A stretch of 64,000 nucleotides of DNA. Origin: Wyeomyia smithii (lineage: Eukaryota; Arthropoda; Insecta; Diptera; Culicidae). Under the pieces are notes generated by a model that saw only the letters and a program-made list of their open reading frames with translations, was not told the DNA's origin and did not search any database. Location: the NCBI RefSeq assembly GCF_029784165.1, contig NC_073695.1:195260857-195324856 (forward strand), in the 5' to 3' direction. Shown here in pieces: positions 42,301 through 54,300 of the stretch; position 1 is the stretch's first letter; every line of letters starts with the position of its first letter. The position numbers and the translations under genes are program-made.

Positions 42301-45300
42301 GAAACATCTAATCCAGCCAATCTGCATCAGAATCAAGAGAAACACTTATAAATTCCGATTTAGGCATATTAGGAGAAATTGAGTTTTTATGACGAGTGGT
42401 CCGCTATAGGAAAGGGGTCAACTATAGGTTAATTTACCATACTTTTTTGATTGGATTTAAAATGATTGTAGTCTTGCGTCAATGATGTGGTAATGTTTCG
42501 AGTACCACCCTCCGATTTTTTATTTTAATGAAATTATTTGTTTAATTCATTTGTAAATTTGAAGGTTTTTTTTTTCATATAAAGTGTACTTTCCTATTTT
42601 GGGTCACTCGTCAGATTAACTCAGCATAAATCGGAATTTACAGGTGAAACTACCTTGGATGGACCACGTCCTTTAGTGGACCATCAGTCAGATTAACTCA
42701 ATTTATTCGAAACTTGAGGGAACAATAGTTCTACCTTAACTCTCAATTAACTCATTTTTTGTAAAAACTCGAGAAATTTGAAGAAAACGTCCTCCAGAAA
42801 ACATCTTATCCGTCTAATCTACACCAGAATCACGTAAAACCTCTGCAAACTCCCATTTATATCTAGAGAATGAACAGTCAGGATGGTCCAATGAAGTAAA
42901 TGGTCCATCCAAAGTAGTTCTACCTTACCATATCTGAAGCCTCTGAGGAGGAGACTCCCTTTTTTTCCTGTATGAACTTCACCACTGCGACCAGAATCGT
43001 TAATCTATTGTGAGATATGCCCGGGTGTCTGCTGTATCCCGCACTTCTATTTTTAGCAATACAGCTATTGAGAATCGGCATGCTTATTATTATTTTTGAT
43101 CAGTGCTTGTGTGTAATGTACTTCCCCTCGTTTTACACGCTTACTGTTCTTCTCTACCGAGCCTTCTTCCTCCTGCCAAATATCACCAATTATAATTCCC
43201 TGGAGAAGTTTCGTCGTGCGTCCTTCTGGCCAGTTTTATTGATAAGAGGGACTTATTTTTTGTTAAGAGGAAGTCACGTAAAGGTATTCTAGAATTCAGC
43301 GTAAAGGAAGGGTAAGTGGTGAGGAACCTGAGAATAAACTCATACTTAAAGTCCTTTTTGACATCGGATGGCCTGATTTTACTAAGATTCGAACCCACGA
43401 CCATCCGCTTGACAAAGCGGACTCTGTAACCTTCCGGCTACGCAGCTCCCCAGGAGACTCCCTTAATATGAATCCAAAAACGACCGGACAACTCTTCGAC
43501 TACGTAAATTTCTTAGCTTCGAATAACAAACAGCGCTATGCTGAAATGTCCGATCTATCGAGAAGGTAGCTGCTGGCCATGTCGTCGATTATTCAATCAA
43601 TCGTTTCCTTCTGAGAATTAGAGTAAAATTCCGAAGAACTAAAAGTTTCTAGACCTACCAAATGTGTAAGATTTTAGGGCATCTTCAGCGGTGGTCTATT
43701 TTTGAAACAAATTTATACCAGATTTACACCAGCGAAACCTGAATAGAATTAGCTAATATAGACCAACTTTTCGTTCTCCGCAACGGTGTTGTATATCTTG
43801 TTGTTTTAAACCGCTGACATCTGTCACACTGTCAACAAATCAATACCCCATGTTATCAGTTTATGAGACTTGAATTGAAAAGCACTCAATATTTAACAAA
43901 CGGAAATTCGATAATTTTTACGCGCATTAAACGATTACCTTGGCAACAACAAGACTTTATGGATTTGACGGTTTGACACGAGCGTTTGAGTCATTTCTCA
44001 GGATGGGTTGGTAAGAACGAAAAATTTCTGCTATAAGTAGGGCTTCGGAGGATAGCGAAAAATATTTGATCGCGTAGATGTTCATCTTCCGTTCTCGTCT
44101 CATCAATCTTTCAAAATCTTGCAGTTCTTCAAACGTTGGTTGGGTTTTCAGGATATTGAAACAAGCTTGGGGTGGCATTGCGCAGCTCGATTCGAACGAT
44201 TTTCGCTATTTTCGAGTAGGTCACATACTGCCAGTTATGCTTCAAGCTCAAAAGGAGCTGTCATTGTCATTTGTCCTGCGGCTCATCTAATCCGCAAAGT
44301 CGAAAAAATACGAAAACGAAACATCGCTGAGGGCGGATCATTTAGTTTTGTTCGAGTTGCTCGAAATGGAATGCGCAATGTCACCCCAGCATTTTGAACG
44401 TTTTCAGTCCAGTGTCTTCGAGGAACATTTTTCTGGCCTCTCAAGGTCTCCTCTAGTCCCACTACAATTAAGGCGATTAACAAATTTGTCATCCTGGTAG
44501 TTGATGGTTGCAAACCAACCAGTTGAACCTGCGGTTATGGTCTTCCAGAATTCCCCCTTTTGCTGGTCGGTTTCCTTGAAGCCAAAAACGACGAACCTGT
44601 TCTTTTTCTTCTTCAGAAAAACCACAAAAAAATATTGTGAATTGTCATGAAATATCTTTGTTTTGTTTATTTCCCAACACTCGCAAAACGTTTATATGGA
44701 AATAGCTAAAAATGAGGTATTCAATTAAAATATGACATTTTACCCACCTGTTGGTAGCGTACAAAGGGTTTTAGAACGATCTATTTCTTGTTCCAAAAAG
44801 TGACAAAAATAGACCAAAACGTATACCAGTTTCAAATTTTTTCGATTTAGATCTGGTATAAAACAAAAAAATAGAACAAAACAACGATTTGGACCACCGC
44901 TGAAGATGCCCTTACAAGTCCGTTTCAAGAAGCTCCACGAGCTGTTAAATTTGTTTAACACTGATTTCTTGAAAGAAAATATGCTTTTGAACAATGTTAC
45001 AATAACAGTGAATAACAATAACATTTCTTCTGCTTCCGTTCACATTTTTGCAAGAGGGGAATTATTTAATCTGCTTGTTGGTGTAACTAAAATGCAGGAA
45101 ACGTTTAGGTAACTTAATGTTGTAGATACGTTGGTAATGGAAAACATTTATATTATTTGTTGTTGTTTGTTTCATTTGATATTGAGGTAAATTATAATAA
45201 AACTTACTAACGAGTTCCATGTGATCAAGCTATTTGTCTGTAGCGAAGGTTGCTTTTTTGTAAATTTGGTGCAATTGAATCAAACGAACTGGACTGACCA

Positions 45301-48300
45301 CCCACACACTGGAGTAAAAAAAGTTAATTATTTCACCATCGCCAAACTCACCGGTTCATTCTTCTGTACCTACGGACTAACTGTGGTTGCAAATTGGATT
45401 ACTAATTACCAAAATCAACAATGTTTGAGTTTCGAAAACATGCCTGCCGGCTTCTGTCGGGAGCCGCTTGCACTTGTTCGACATGAAATTTCTCAGTTGA
45501 TAGACAACCGATGGAGCCGAAACAACACACCAACAACTCTGGACAGCGTTGATAGTGCAGACACAATGTACAGTTTTATTACTAAGAGGCACCCAAATTA
45601 CTATCGCTTTTCATCGTCCAGCCCGGGGATTGCACAAGCTGGGGTCTGCTTTTACTTTTACTGTAAACAAACTACACTAGCGGAAGGTCGAAATTTTATC
45701 GCCCGCTAAAAGCACTAATTAACAAGGTGTACTCTTGCTAGTGGAAGAAAGCGAAAACCGACCATCTCATGGACCTTTACACATGTTTGGGTCCAAAGGT
45801 TCACGGTAATTTGATAACGTTACGCTTGTTCGAAGGCAATCATTTTCGGAAAATTTTGATCAATTTTTTCCACTAGTAAAAACTGGCCAAAGGGTGAAAC
45901 TTGCACTTTTTGCCTGTTCAAAACTGATACGTTCGAGCTTTATACGACCTGAGCCAAGGGCATCATGCACTCCCTTCAAATTCGACACCGTGATATAGTT
46001 GCTCCGGAACCACACGAGGAGCACAAAGTAGCGGTAGAAAGTTCGATAGCCTAAACGCCACGAATTTTGATTGAGGCCGAATTAAAAGTGGTCTCCTTTC
46101 GGTTCAAGTGTTGCGATTTTTGTTTTCGGATCAACGAGGCGGGCTGGGGCGAACAAACTGTTTAGGATGGAATGATCGGTGGTTTTTTTTTCTTCGTCGG
46201 ACAGATTTTGGTAATGGGAAAGAAAGAGAGCGAGAGACAGTACTTTCTTCGGTGTTGTTGACCATTCGATGCGAGCCGTATTTGGAGTGTATCAAAAAGT
46301 GTTGATATTTATTCATAGCGATGTTTCTCCGATTTGCAATTCGATGTCTCACTGCCGGGTTTCCGGGGTACGGATTGTCGTCAACGAAATGAAAAAAAAA
46401 AACGCAAACAAAATGCTTAAAGATTGGTTTGGGTGCTGGTTGCGTGTCGATTATTAGCTTGATGTTGTTTCTAATTTATCTTTTTATTTTCGTTTCAGCT
46501 CTGCACTGGTGGATCAGTCACCGATCTGGTCCAGGGTCTGCGCAATCGGGGAGCACGGCTGTCGAACAACCAGATTGCGTACATCCTGCGGGAAACGGTA
46601 AGTGCGTTGGTGTTCTTGCATGAGAACCACTGCATGCACAGGGATATCAAGGGGCACAACATTCTGCTGACCGAAAATGGACACGTCAAATTGGTTGATT
46701 TTGGGGTTAGCTCACATTTGGCCGCTACAATGGCCCGCCGGAACACCAGCGTCGGTACACCATACTGGATGGCTCCGGAGGTGATAGCCTGTGAGCAGCA
46801 GCTTGATCAGTCCTATGATTCACGATGCGACGTTTGGTCGGTCGGCATAACGGCTATTGAGCTAGCCGAAGGGGATCCCCCACTGTGTGAGCTGCATCCA
46901 ATGAGGGCACTGTTCCAAATTCCGAGAAATCCTCCACCAAAATTGAGTCATCCAGAGCAGTACTCGGCGATGCTGTCGGATTTCATTTCCGAGTGCTTGG
47001 TGAAGGATCTCGAGCAGAGACCGTTTTCGAAAGAACTGATTACGCATCCATTTCTGAAGGCTGTTGGGCCATACGTGGATCAAATTCGTCAAGATTTGAA
47101 GAGCGAAATTCAGAAGCAGAGATCAGATGGTAGAGCTTCACGCCAAGCGGAGGCCACCACGAAGTACGGCAAATTAAAATCCGATCGAAAGTCAAAACCA
47201 CAAAAAATGTACATGGATGATTTGGCCGCGCTGGATGTACTGACGGAAGATACGATCGTGGAGCAGCTCCAGAAACGGTTCGAAACTAACCAAATCTACA
47301 CCTATATTGGAGATATCGTGGTGGCAGTGAATCCATTCTCTCAATTAGGTTTGTATACGACCTACCACCAGAAAAAATACTCCGGCAAAACACGGTCGGA
47401 TAATCCGCCGCACATTTTTGCGGTAGCAGATGCTGCCCACCAGGCTTTGGTTCATCAGAAGCAGAATCAAGCCATCGTAATTTCTGGCGAAAGTGGATCT
47501 GGCAAAACGGAAAGCGCTAACCTCTTGCTAAAACAGTTGGTTTATCTGGGCAAAGCAGTTACCAAAAATCTGGAGGAACGGATCCTTCAGGTCAATCCAA
47601 TTATGGAAGCTTTCGGAAATGCTAGAACTGGAATTAATTCGAACAGTTCTCGCTTCGGAAAGTATCTAGAGTTAACCATGGCTCGTAGTGGAAAGGTTAA
47701 TGGAGCTAGAATTTTTGTTTACCTGCTGGAGCAAAGCCGAGTGGTCAAACAAGCTGAGGGTGAAGGAAATTTCCACGTTTTCTACTATATGTATGACGGA
47801 TTGCAATCGGAGAAGCGGCTGGAAGAGTATTATCTTCATCCGTCCTACCGGAAGACTCATCGTTACCTCCAGGAAACCTCAACGTTACCGAAAACCAACG
47901 TTGACCGTTGGAAGCAGTTGTTAGCTAGCTTTAAGGTGCTTGGCTTTCGCGATGATGAAGTGGATATGGTGAACCGAGTGCTGGCGGCCATTCTGAATCT
48001 GGGCGACATGGAGTTCGGGGAGGTCGATTCTAATGACAACACTGACAGCAAAGCGCGGGTGATTGATGTCGCACCGATGCACCGAGTGTCCAAGTTGCTT
48101 GGTGTAGAGGCTGCGGATTTACTGGAAGCTTTGACCTCGAACTCGGTTGTGACCCGCGGGGAAACGATAACGCGGCACAATAATGTCTCGGAGGCGTGCA
48201 CGGCTCGGGACGCCATGGCAAAGGGTTTGTACGGGCGGCTATTCGATTGGATGGTCAATCAGATCAATTTGCTGCTGGTGCATAATCGACCGAATAATGG

Positions 48301-51300
48301 GTGAGTGAATATAAGTCAACGACTTTTTGAAGATGTTTAATTTGATTCTTTTCATATGATTCATAGCCCTGAACAGTTGGCCGTCGGACTGCTAGACATC
48401 TTTGGATTCGAAAACTTCCCCAAAAATTCGTTTGAACAACTATGTATCAACATCGCCAATGAACAAATACAGTACTATTTCAACCAGCACATCTTCACCT
48501 GGGAGCAACAGGTAAGTTTCAAAAGTTTGTTTCAACCAATTAAGTGCCAATTTTCTTCATAGCTCTATTGTGAGAAACCATTCACTCCCTTTGTTATGGT
48601 TCAGCTATTCAAGAGTAAAAATAAGATCAGAAAATATCTGTGAAAAAGCATTGAGAATACATGCCACACTAAGTTCTTCTTGGCAACTTTGTCGACTTCC
48701 TTCTTCCGGAACTTCTCCAGAATATCTAGACGGGACATACCGACGAAAAATCTATAACCGGGAAAGACAGAAAATTCGGTCCGTTTCTGGACGAATTAGA
48801 CGGAAGAATTGACCTTCTTGGCTACGTTCCGAATCGAACGACTCAGATTGCGTTTGAAGTAATCCCTCACCTTTCTTGTCTTCACGGAGTCATCTTCGCT
48901 TTTTCCGCTTCTAGTTCGCCATCTTCTATGAATGTATATTTTATTTGTCATCAATCATTCGTTCTTACCCGGCTAATCTTGAAAAAAAAAATATATTTTC
49001 TTAAGTGTAGTTTTATTCATTGTTACATCGATTAATTCACAATATTTGTTTTAATATGACATCATCCCGTTAAGAGGTTCATTTTGGCCATAGTTTGTTC
49101 TTTGATTACTGATATAAAACAAATTCCTGTTCCTTAGAGAGGAGTGGGAGCATAAAAGTTCAAATTCGTTAGAATTTCTGTGCTATTTACTCTTTGTGCG
49201 AATTCTCGTCGCTTTTCAAGTCCATCTAGATTTATTAACATGCAACGTGCCTCATAGGAAGGTAAAGGTAGAATGGTTCAAGCTAGCTCTCGTAATGCAT
49301 ACAATAAAAATTGCTTTTGTACTGACTCAATACGATTTATATGTGTATCATGATATGGTGACCAAACTATGCTACAATATTCAAGCAGGGACCTAACGTG
49401 AGCAATGTACAATGCTTTGATTGTGTATGGATTGTTGGAATGCAAACTAAATCTTTTTATAAATCCGAGCATATGACTTGCCTTATATATATGATGTTAT
49501 TATAATGATCAATGATCTCTAACTTGACTGCTCTTTTCAACTGTTCTCAATTCGGTGAATTGATCCTTCGCTGCAGCAAGAAGCACATGGTCAGGCGGTA
49601 GCTGATTGTAATTGTTGTCGTGGTAAATGTTTCGGTTGGTACTTTGATGGTTATTATTAAGAGTTCTGTTAAAGTTGAGGTTGGCGATTCTGAGTCTGAT
49701 TGTTGTTATTATTGTTGAAGTAGTTGTTATTGTTGCGGTTGTTGTTGGAATTGTGCCAATTACCGACGCCCGAGGAAGCGACTCCACCCAAGACCGAACC
49801 CAAGACGAACCGGCGCCAACGGCTTTACGTCCTCATGCGATTGAAGGCGTGATCCCAGAGATTTTTCGCCTCAGAAAGGCTCCCGGTGTTGGCTAGAATT
49901 TAATCTAGACCTGTTGGGTTGGTTGTGAGTGGATCACGCCACCCCACAACCATCGACACCTATGTCGGCGTTGGGATTCGAACCAAGGCGTCGAGCGTGG
50001 TTGGCGGAGACGTTACCAACCACGCTAAGCTAGGGGTAATTGCTGTTGTAGTTATTTTTATTGTTATTGGTATTGTTGTTGCTGTTGTTGTTGTTGCTAT
50101 TTTTGTTGTTATTGTGAATAATATGGTTATGCCTAGAGTTATCGTTGTTTCTGTTGTAATTATTTCGCCTATAATGATTTCGTCTTCTAGCCCTCCGTTT
50201 TCTTGCTTTGTCAGTTTGTTTTTGCTGCTGCATAATACGGTGTAATTTTGTATCGTACGCTGTTTCCAAACTTTCCTCGAGCTAAGGAAACGCCATCCAC
50301 CGTTTGGAAGATCATTTGAAGGCTGGCTGGCCATAGTTATTTCATCTGCCACACTTACCTAATACCTAATGCTGTTTTCAATCATTCCTGGCGTGTACTC
50401 AGAAATTCTGGTGCCAAATATTCGAAATTCTTCCATGATCTACGGTACACTACATTGAGTCGGGGTCTACTTCTGGGTCTACTTGAACGATTTTGCCTGG
50501 ATTTTTACAACCACCCTATATTTGACGAAACAAAGCTTTGAAGCCTTCCCGATAACCACTTTAAAGATGGTGACCAAATTTGTCAATTCTATACAACCTC
50601 GTTTACTGCCTCCCTGGTTATTGCTTCGCTGCTTTCCGGTAATCCCCCCTCCACTGCAGTTACTCTTACCTATACCGGTTTGTCATGTAGAAGTTCCGAC
50701 GGCTGCTGTTGGTATGGCACCTCTTAACTATCGTCCAATCAACTTTGATACACTTGCTGTACATCTCTCACGCTGGATTGGGTAGCAGGGTTGAGCCGAA
50801 TGGACGTTGATGACATGACATAGCGGTTTTGAAATGCTATCTGCATTTGGTTGTTGTGAACTCAAAGAGCAAAAGCTCTTCCATTCCTTCTAGTGTGATC
50901 TTGGGCGGCACAGAATCTTCGACTGTTACGGAATCTTGCGGATTGTTTGAAGATCATATTTCTTCATTGTTTGCCAGTGGCTGTACGACACAGTCTGAAA
51001 CTGGCTGCAGCTGGTGTCCCTGTTGGTGCTGTTGATTTGTATATTTTTCATACTTATGGCCATTGCTGGTGCCAAGAAATTAGAACTACTCTACTCTACG
51101 CCCGATGATGTTCCAACTATTATTTTTTGTCGCTGCGCTTCTGCTCTTGCCGCGCCCATCAGTCGGATTTTTACGAAATTTGAAAAACGAAGGTTTCCAG
51201 CGCGGTAGAAGCTCATGTTTCCAATATATAAAAAAGGAAGAAAAACGTGACGTAAGGAACTATAAAGGATCAACCAGTCTTTCTGCCGGATCTAAGCTCT

Positions 51301-54300
51301 TCGAAATCATCTTCCACAGTGTGATTCTAAACAGTACCAGAAGCTATATATCAGTTGATCAGCATGGTTTTAGGCCGGGTCCTTCTGTGTCGACCAACTT
51401 GATCGTATTCACGAATACCTGTATCTCACAGAGTGAAACTGGTTCGCAAATCGACGCTGTGTATACAGATATTAAGGTCGCTTTTGACACAGCAGATCAT
51501 CGTATACTTTTTTATAAGCTTCCTTAACTCGGTATGTTTGAGAGCCTGACTTCTTTGTTGAGCTCGTATCGTTTAGGCCGCACTTTGCGTATGACGCTGG
51601 ATTCCACAGTTTAATGGACACTTAGAAATACTTTCGGAGTTCCTCAGGGCAGTAATCTGAATCCACTGCTGTTTGCTTTATACTTCAATGGCATTGTCGT
51701 TCGGCTCGGTGCATGCCGGTTGGGTTTTGGTATGTACTGACGATCCGAAGATCTACCTTGTTATGAATTCTGTCTAGGACTGCCACCACCTGCAAGTACT
51801 GTTACACACGTTCGCTGACTATTGTAACAGAAACAAGCTCACAATAAGCATCGCCAAATGTGTGGTTATAACGTTCCATCGTTGTTATGCGCACATTTCA
51901 TTTAATTACTAGATGAATGGATGTGTCCTCGAAGGCGTAGATCAGATCAACCATCTTGGACTATGTTGGATCTACGCTCGCTATACCCAAGCAGCAAAAT
52001 TTGTTTCGATTATGAATTTTGTGCATCACAGCAACAAATTCTTATGCGAAACTAAGTTGCAGCTACATTTCAGTTTCTTATACAATGACATAAAAAGCGC
52101 AGGAGGCGGAGCCAACTGCAACATTTTCGTTGTTTCAACAAAAGTTACAAGAATGAAACAGTAATGTGTATGAAATTATGCGTGGAATTTGATAACAACA
52201 TGCTGCATGGTAAAATTTTAGTAACGAAAATGTATTGTAGCAGCAACTTGGGCGAAATAGCAATTACATGGCGTTGTGGTAAACAAAAGATTTTCTGTAT
52301 AGCGATTGATCTTTGATTATATCCAGAAATTTGATGAGGATTCAACTCCAGTTATCAATTTCTATTAAATTTTCACGTTTCTACTATTTACGTCGTTCGC
52401 TGTAGAAACTCTTGCAAGTTTATGGCTCAGTCTTTATTTTGCTTCTCTAAATATGTTCATGTTCTTCCTCAGTTTTCAATTTTGCTTCTTGATTTCATCA
52501 GCACTTCGGCGTGAAATTCAAATCAATTTATTTCATTTGGTTTTAGAGACCATCATTTTTCTGCCGAATTGAATCTCAGCAAAAAGTTACAACGCAGTAC
52601 TGAATCTCATCTCAGAAACAAATATAAGGCGAACGACCGACAAAAAGTTGCTGTTACATGACTTGAGAACGTGACAGCAACTTTTAGGAGTATTCTGCCC
52701 ATAATTCAAAAATTGGCTAATATGCCATTTTTACCAAAATCGAGAAAACAGTTTCTCGTGATGGTACACACCCTAAACAAGGTCCCTATGGAAGCCGATT
52801 GTCAAAAAATGCATTTGGGAAGGCAGCAAACGTGAAACAATTTTGGCTAATATCCAAAATAATTGAGAATTTGGCTAATATCCAATATCCAATATGAACC
52901 TGTGGCATGTTCACGAACCAGTGTATTATTACTGAACTGTGTTTCTTCTAACTTTCGAAAGTGTGTTGTAGCTTGGTGGTTACTGGCGACAGGTGAGTGA
53001 TCGTAAGGCCCTTGCATCAATTTTGACTTTTTCACGCAGAATATTTGATGCTACAAGATTTTTTTTTGTTTTACTGCGAAACCCAATGATCAAAACGTGT
53101 GACTGTTTCCTTCTGTCATGAATCTTTACATTTAAAAAAAATGATATTTAGCTCTTTGATTAGGAGTAATATTAATAAAGAGAAGATTCAGATTTCATTC
53201 TGGATTTGATGAGAAAAAATAGTAAGTGGATTGTGAGATTGCCATGAATAATAATATTTTCGTTATACTGTTATCTTGTTGCACGTAACAATTGTCTCGT
53301 CGTCCTTTCCATCCTCATTTATGCTTCCGCGTTGTTTTATTAAATTTAAAACCATTTTCATCACCAACGAGTTCGATATAATTCACATCGTATGGATATA
53401 GGCCAAATTGCACACCGTTTTGTCAACTGACCTTTCGTTTATAATTGAAAAAACGACTACTGTGTTAAAAATACGTGGCGGATGGAATTTTTCTACAGAT
53501 TTCTCTGTTTCAACTCAACGGCAAGGTTCCAGCATATATGAAGGGCGAAGGGTGATATACTCAATAAAAAAGTTGTCATGAGCAGTCAAAATATGTTGTA
53601 CCGACCAAAAACTTCCAAATGCGTTTTTCTCGATTTGATGCCTATGGCATATTAGCCAATTTTTGAATTATGGGCAGTATTGTTGTGCGTTTGTTTTGCA
53701 TATCTCGCAAGCATCACGTTGGCAACTTATATGCTCCGCCCACCAGGTCTATCCAGTGAAGGTTAGGTTTTCAAATGCCGTTTCCACGTTTCAGCCACAA
53801 AATCAACATCGCGAATTACGTTGTTGGTGTGAAGATTTTTGAAGCAGCGATGCAACTTTAGTTGTTGCTTGTATCTTTACAATTTCATCGTAGTGACAAA
53901 AAATGGTCCTTGAAACCTCAGAATCTCATTAGTGCAACAAATGATCACACGTGATCACAACAAATGATTATTTTATTATGTTTCAATTGTTGCTTGGGTA
54001 CGGTTCTGCTTCCTCTGCTCCCATCGTCACACGCCTGAAACTATTCAAAGCCTTAATGTTACTTCATTTTATGTATGGTGAGCTACTTCACGTAAAACTT
54101 AGTACAGGCTCCATGGATAAGCTACGAGTCATGGTGAATTCTTGGGTACGATTTGTTCATGGATTTAACCGTTTCATCCACGTAAGTCAGTTATAGCAAA
54201 ATCTAATCGGTTGTCCTTTGGTTAATTTTTCCGTGATCGGGAAGCAATCTATATCGTTACTCTTCGAGAAGCTGTTGCCACCCCAAGGGACAGAACCTGA

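Larger units (their letters stand above)
6958..46498 (+). other. Intron 2 of the myosin III gene (39,541 bp)
   Basis: It runs from donor GTGAGT at 6958 to acceptor TTTTCGTTTCAG ending at 46498. Exon 2 ends ...FVLE and exon 3 begins LCTGGSVTDL in the same frame, reconstituting the kinase hinge and helix D without gap, so no coding exon is missing between them. The intron is filled with the transposons and MITEs listed separately. Confidence 0.88.

Noticed and set aside
43380..43451. Possible tRNA gene with a perfect B box
   Set aside because: The 5' and 3' ends do not pair into an acceptor stem, and the sequence sits inside a SINE with target duplication and A tail.
45221..45709. 162-codon ORF before exon 3 as an extra myosin exon
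   Set aside because: Exon 2 and exon 3 join in phase at a conserved kinase position with no missing residues, and no matching splice sites bracket the ORF.
47672..48258. Antisense ORFs (62 and 131 codons) opposite exon 3
   Set aside because: Shadows of the conserved kinase-myosin exon; codon constraint on the sense strand explains the open antisense frames.
49960..50352. Thr/Ile- and Asn-rich ORFs on both strands
   Set aside because: Low-complexity GTT/ATT/AAC repeat in a LINE remnant; the best reading is the - strand Arg/Asn-rich gag-like frame, not a host gene.
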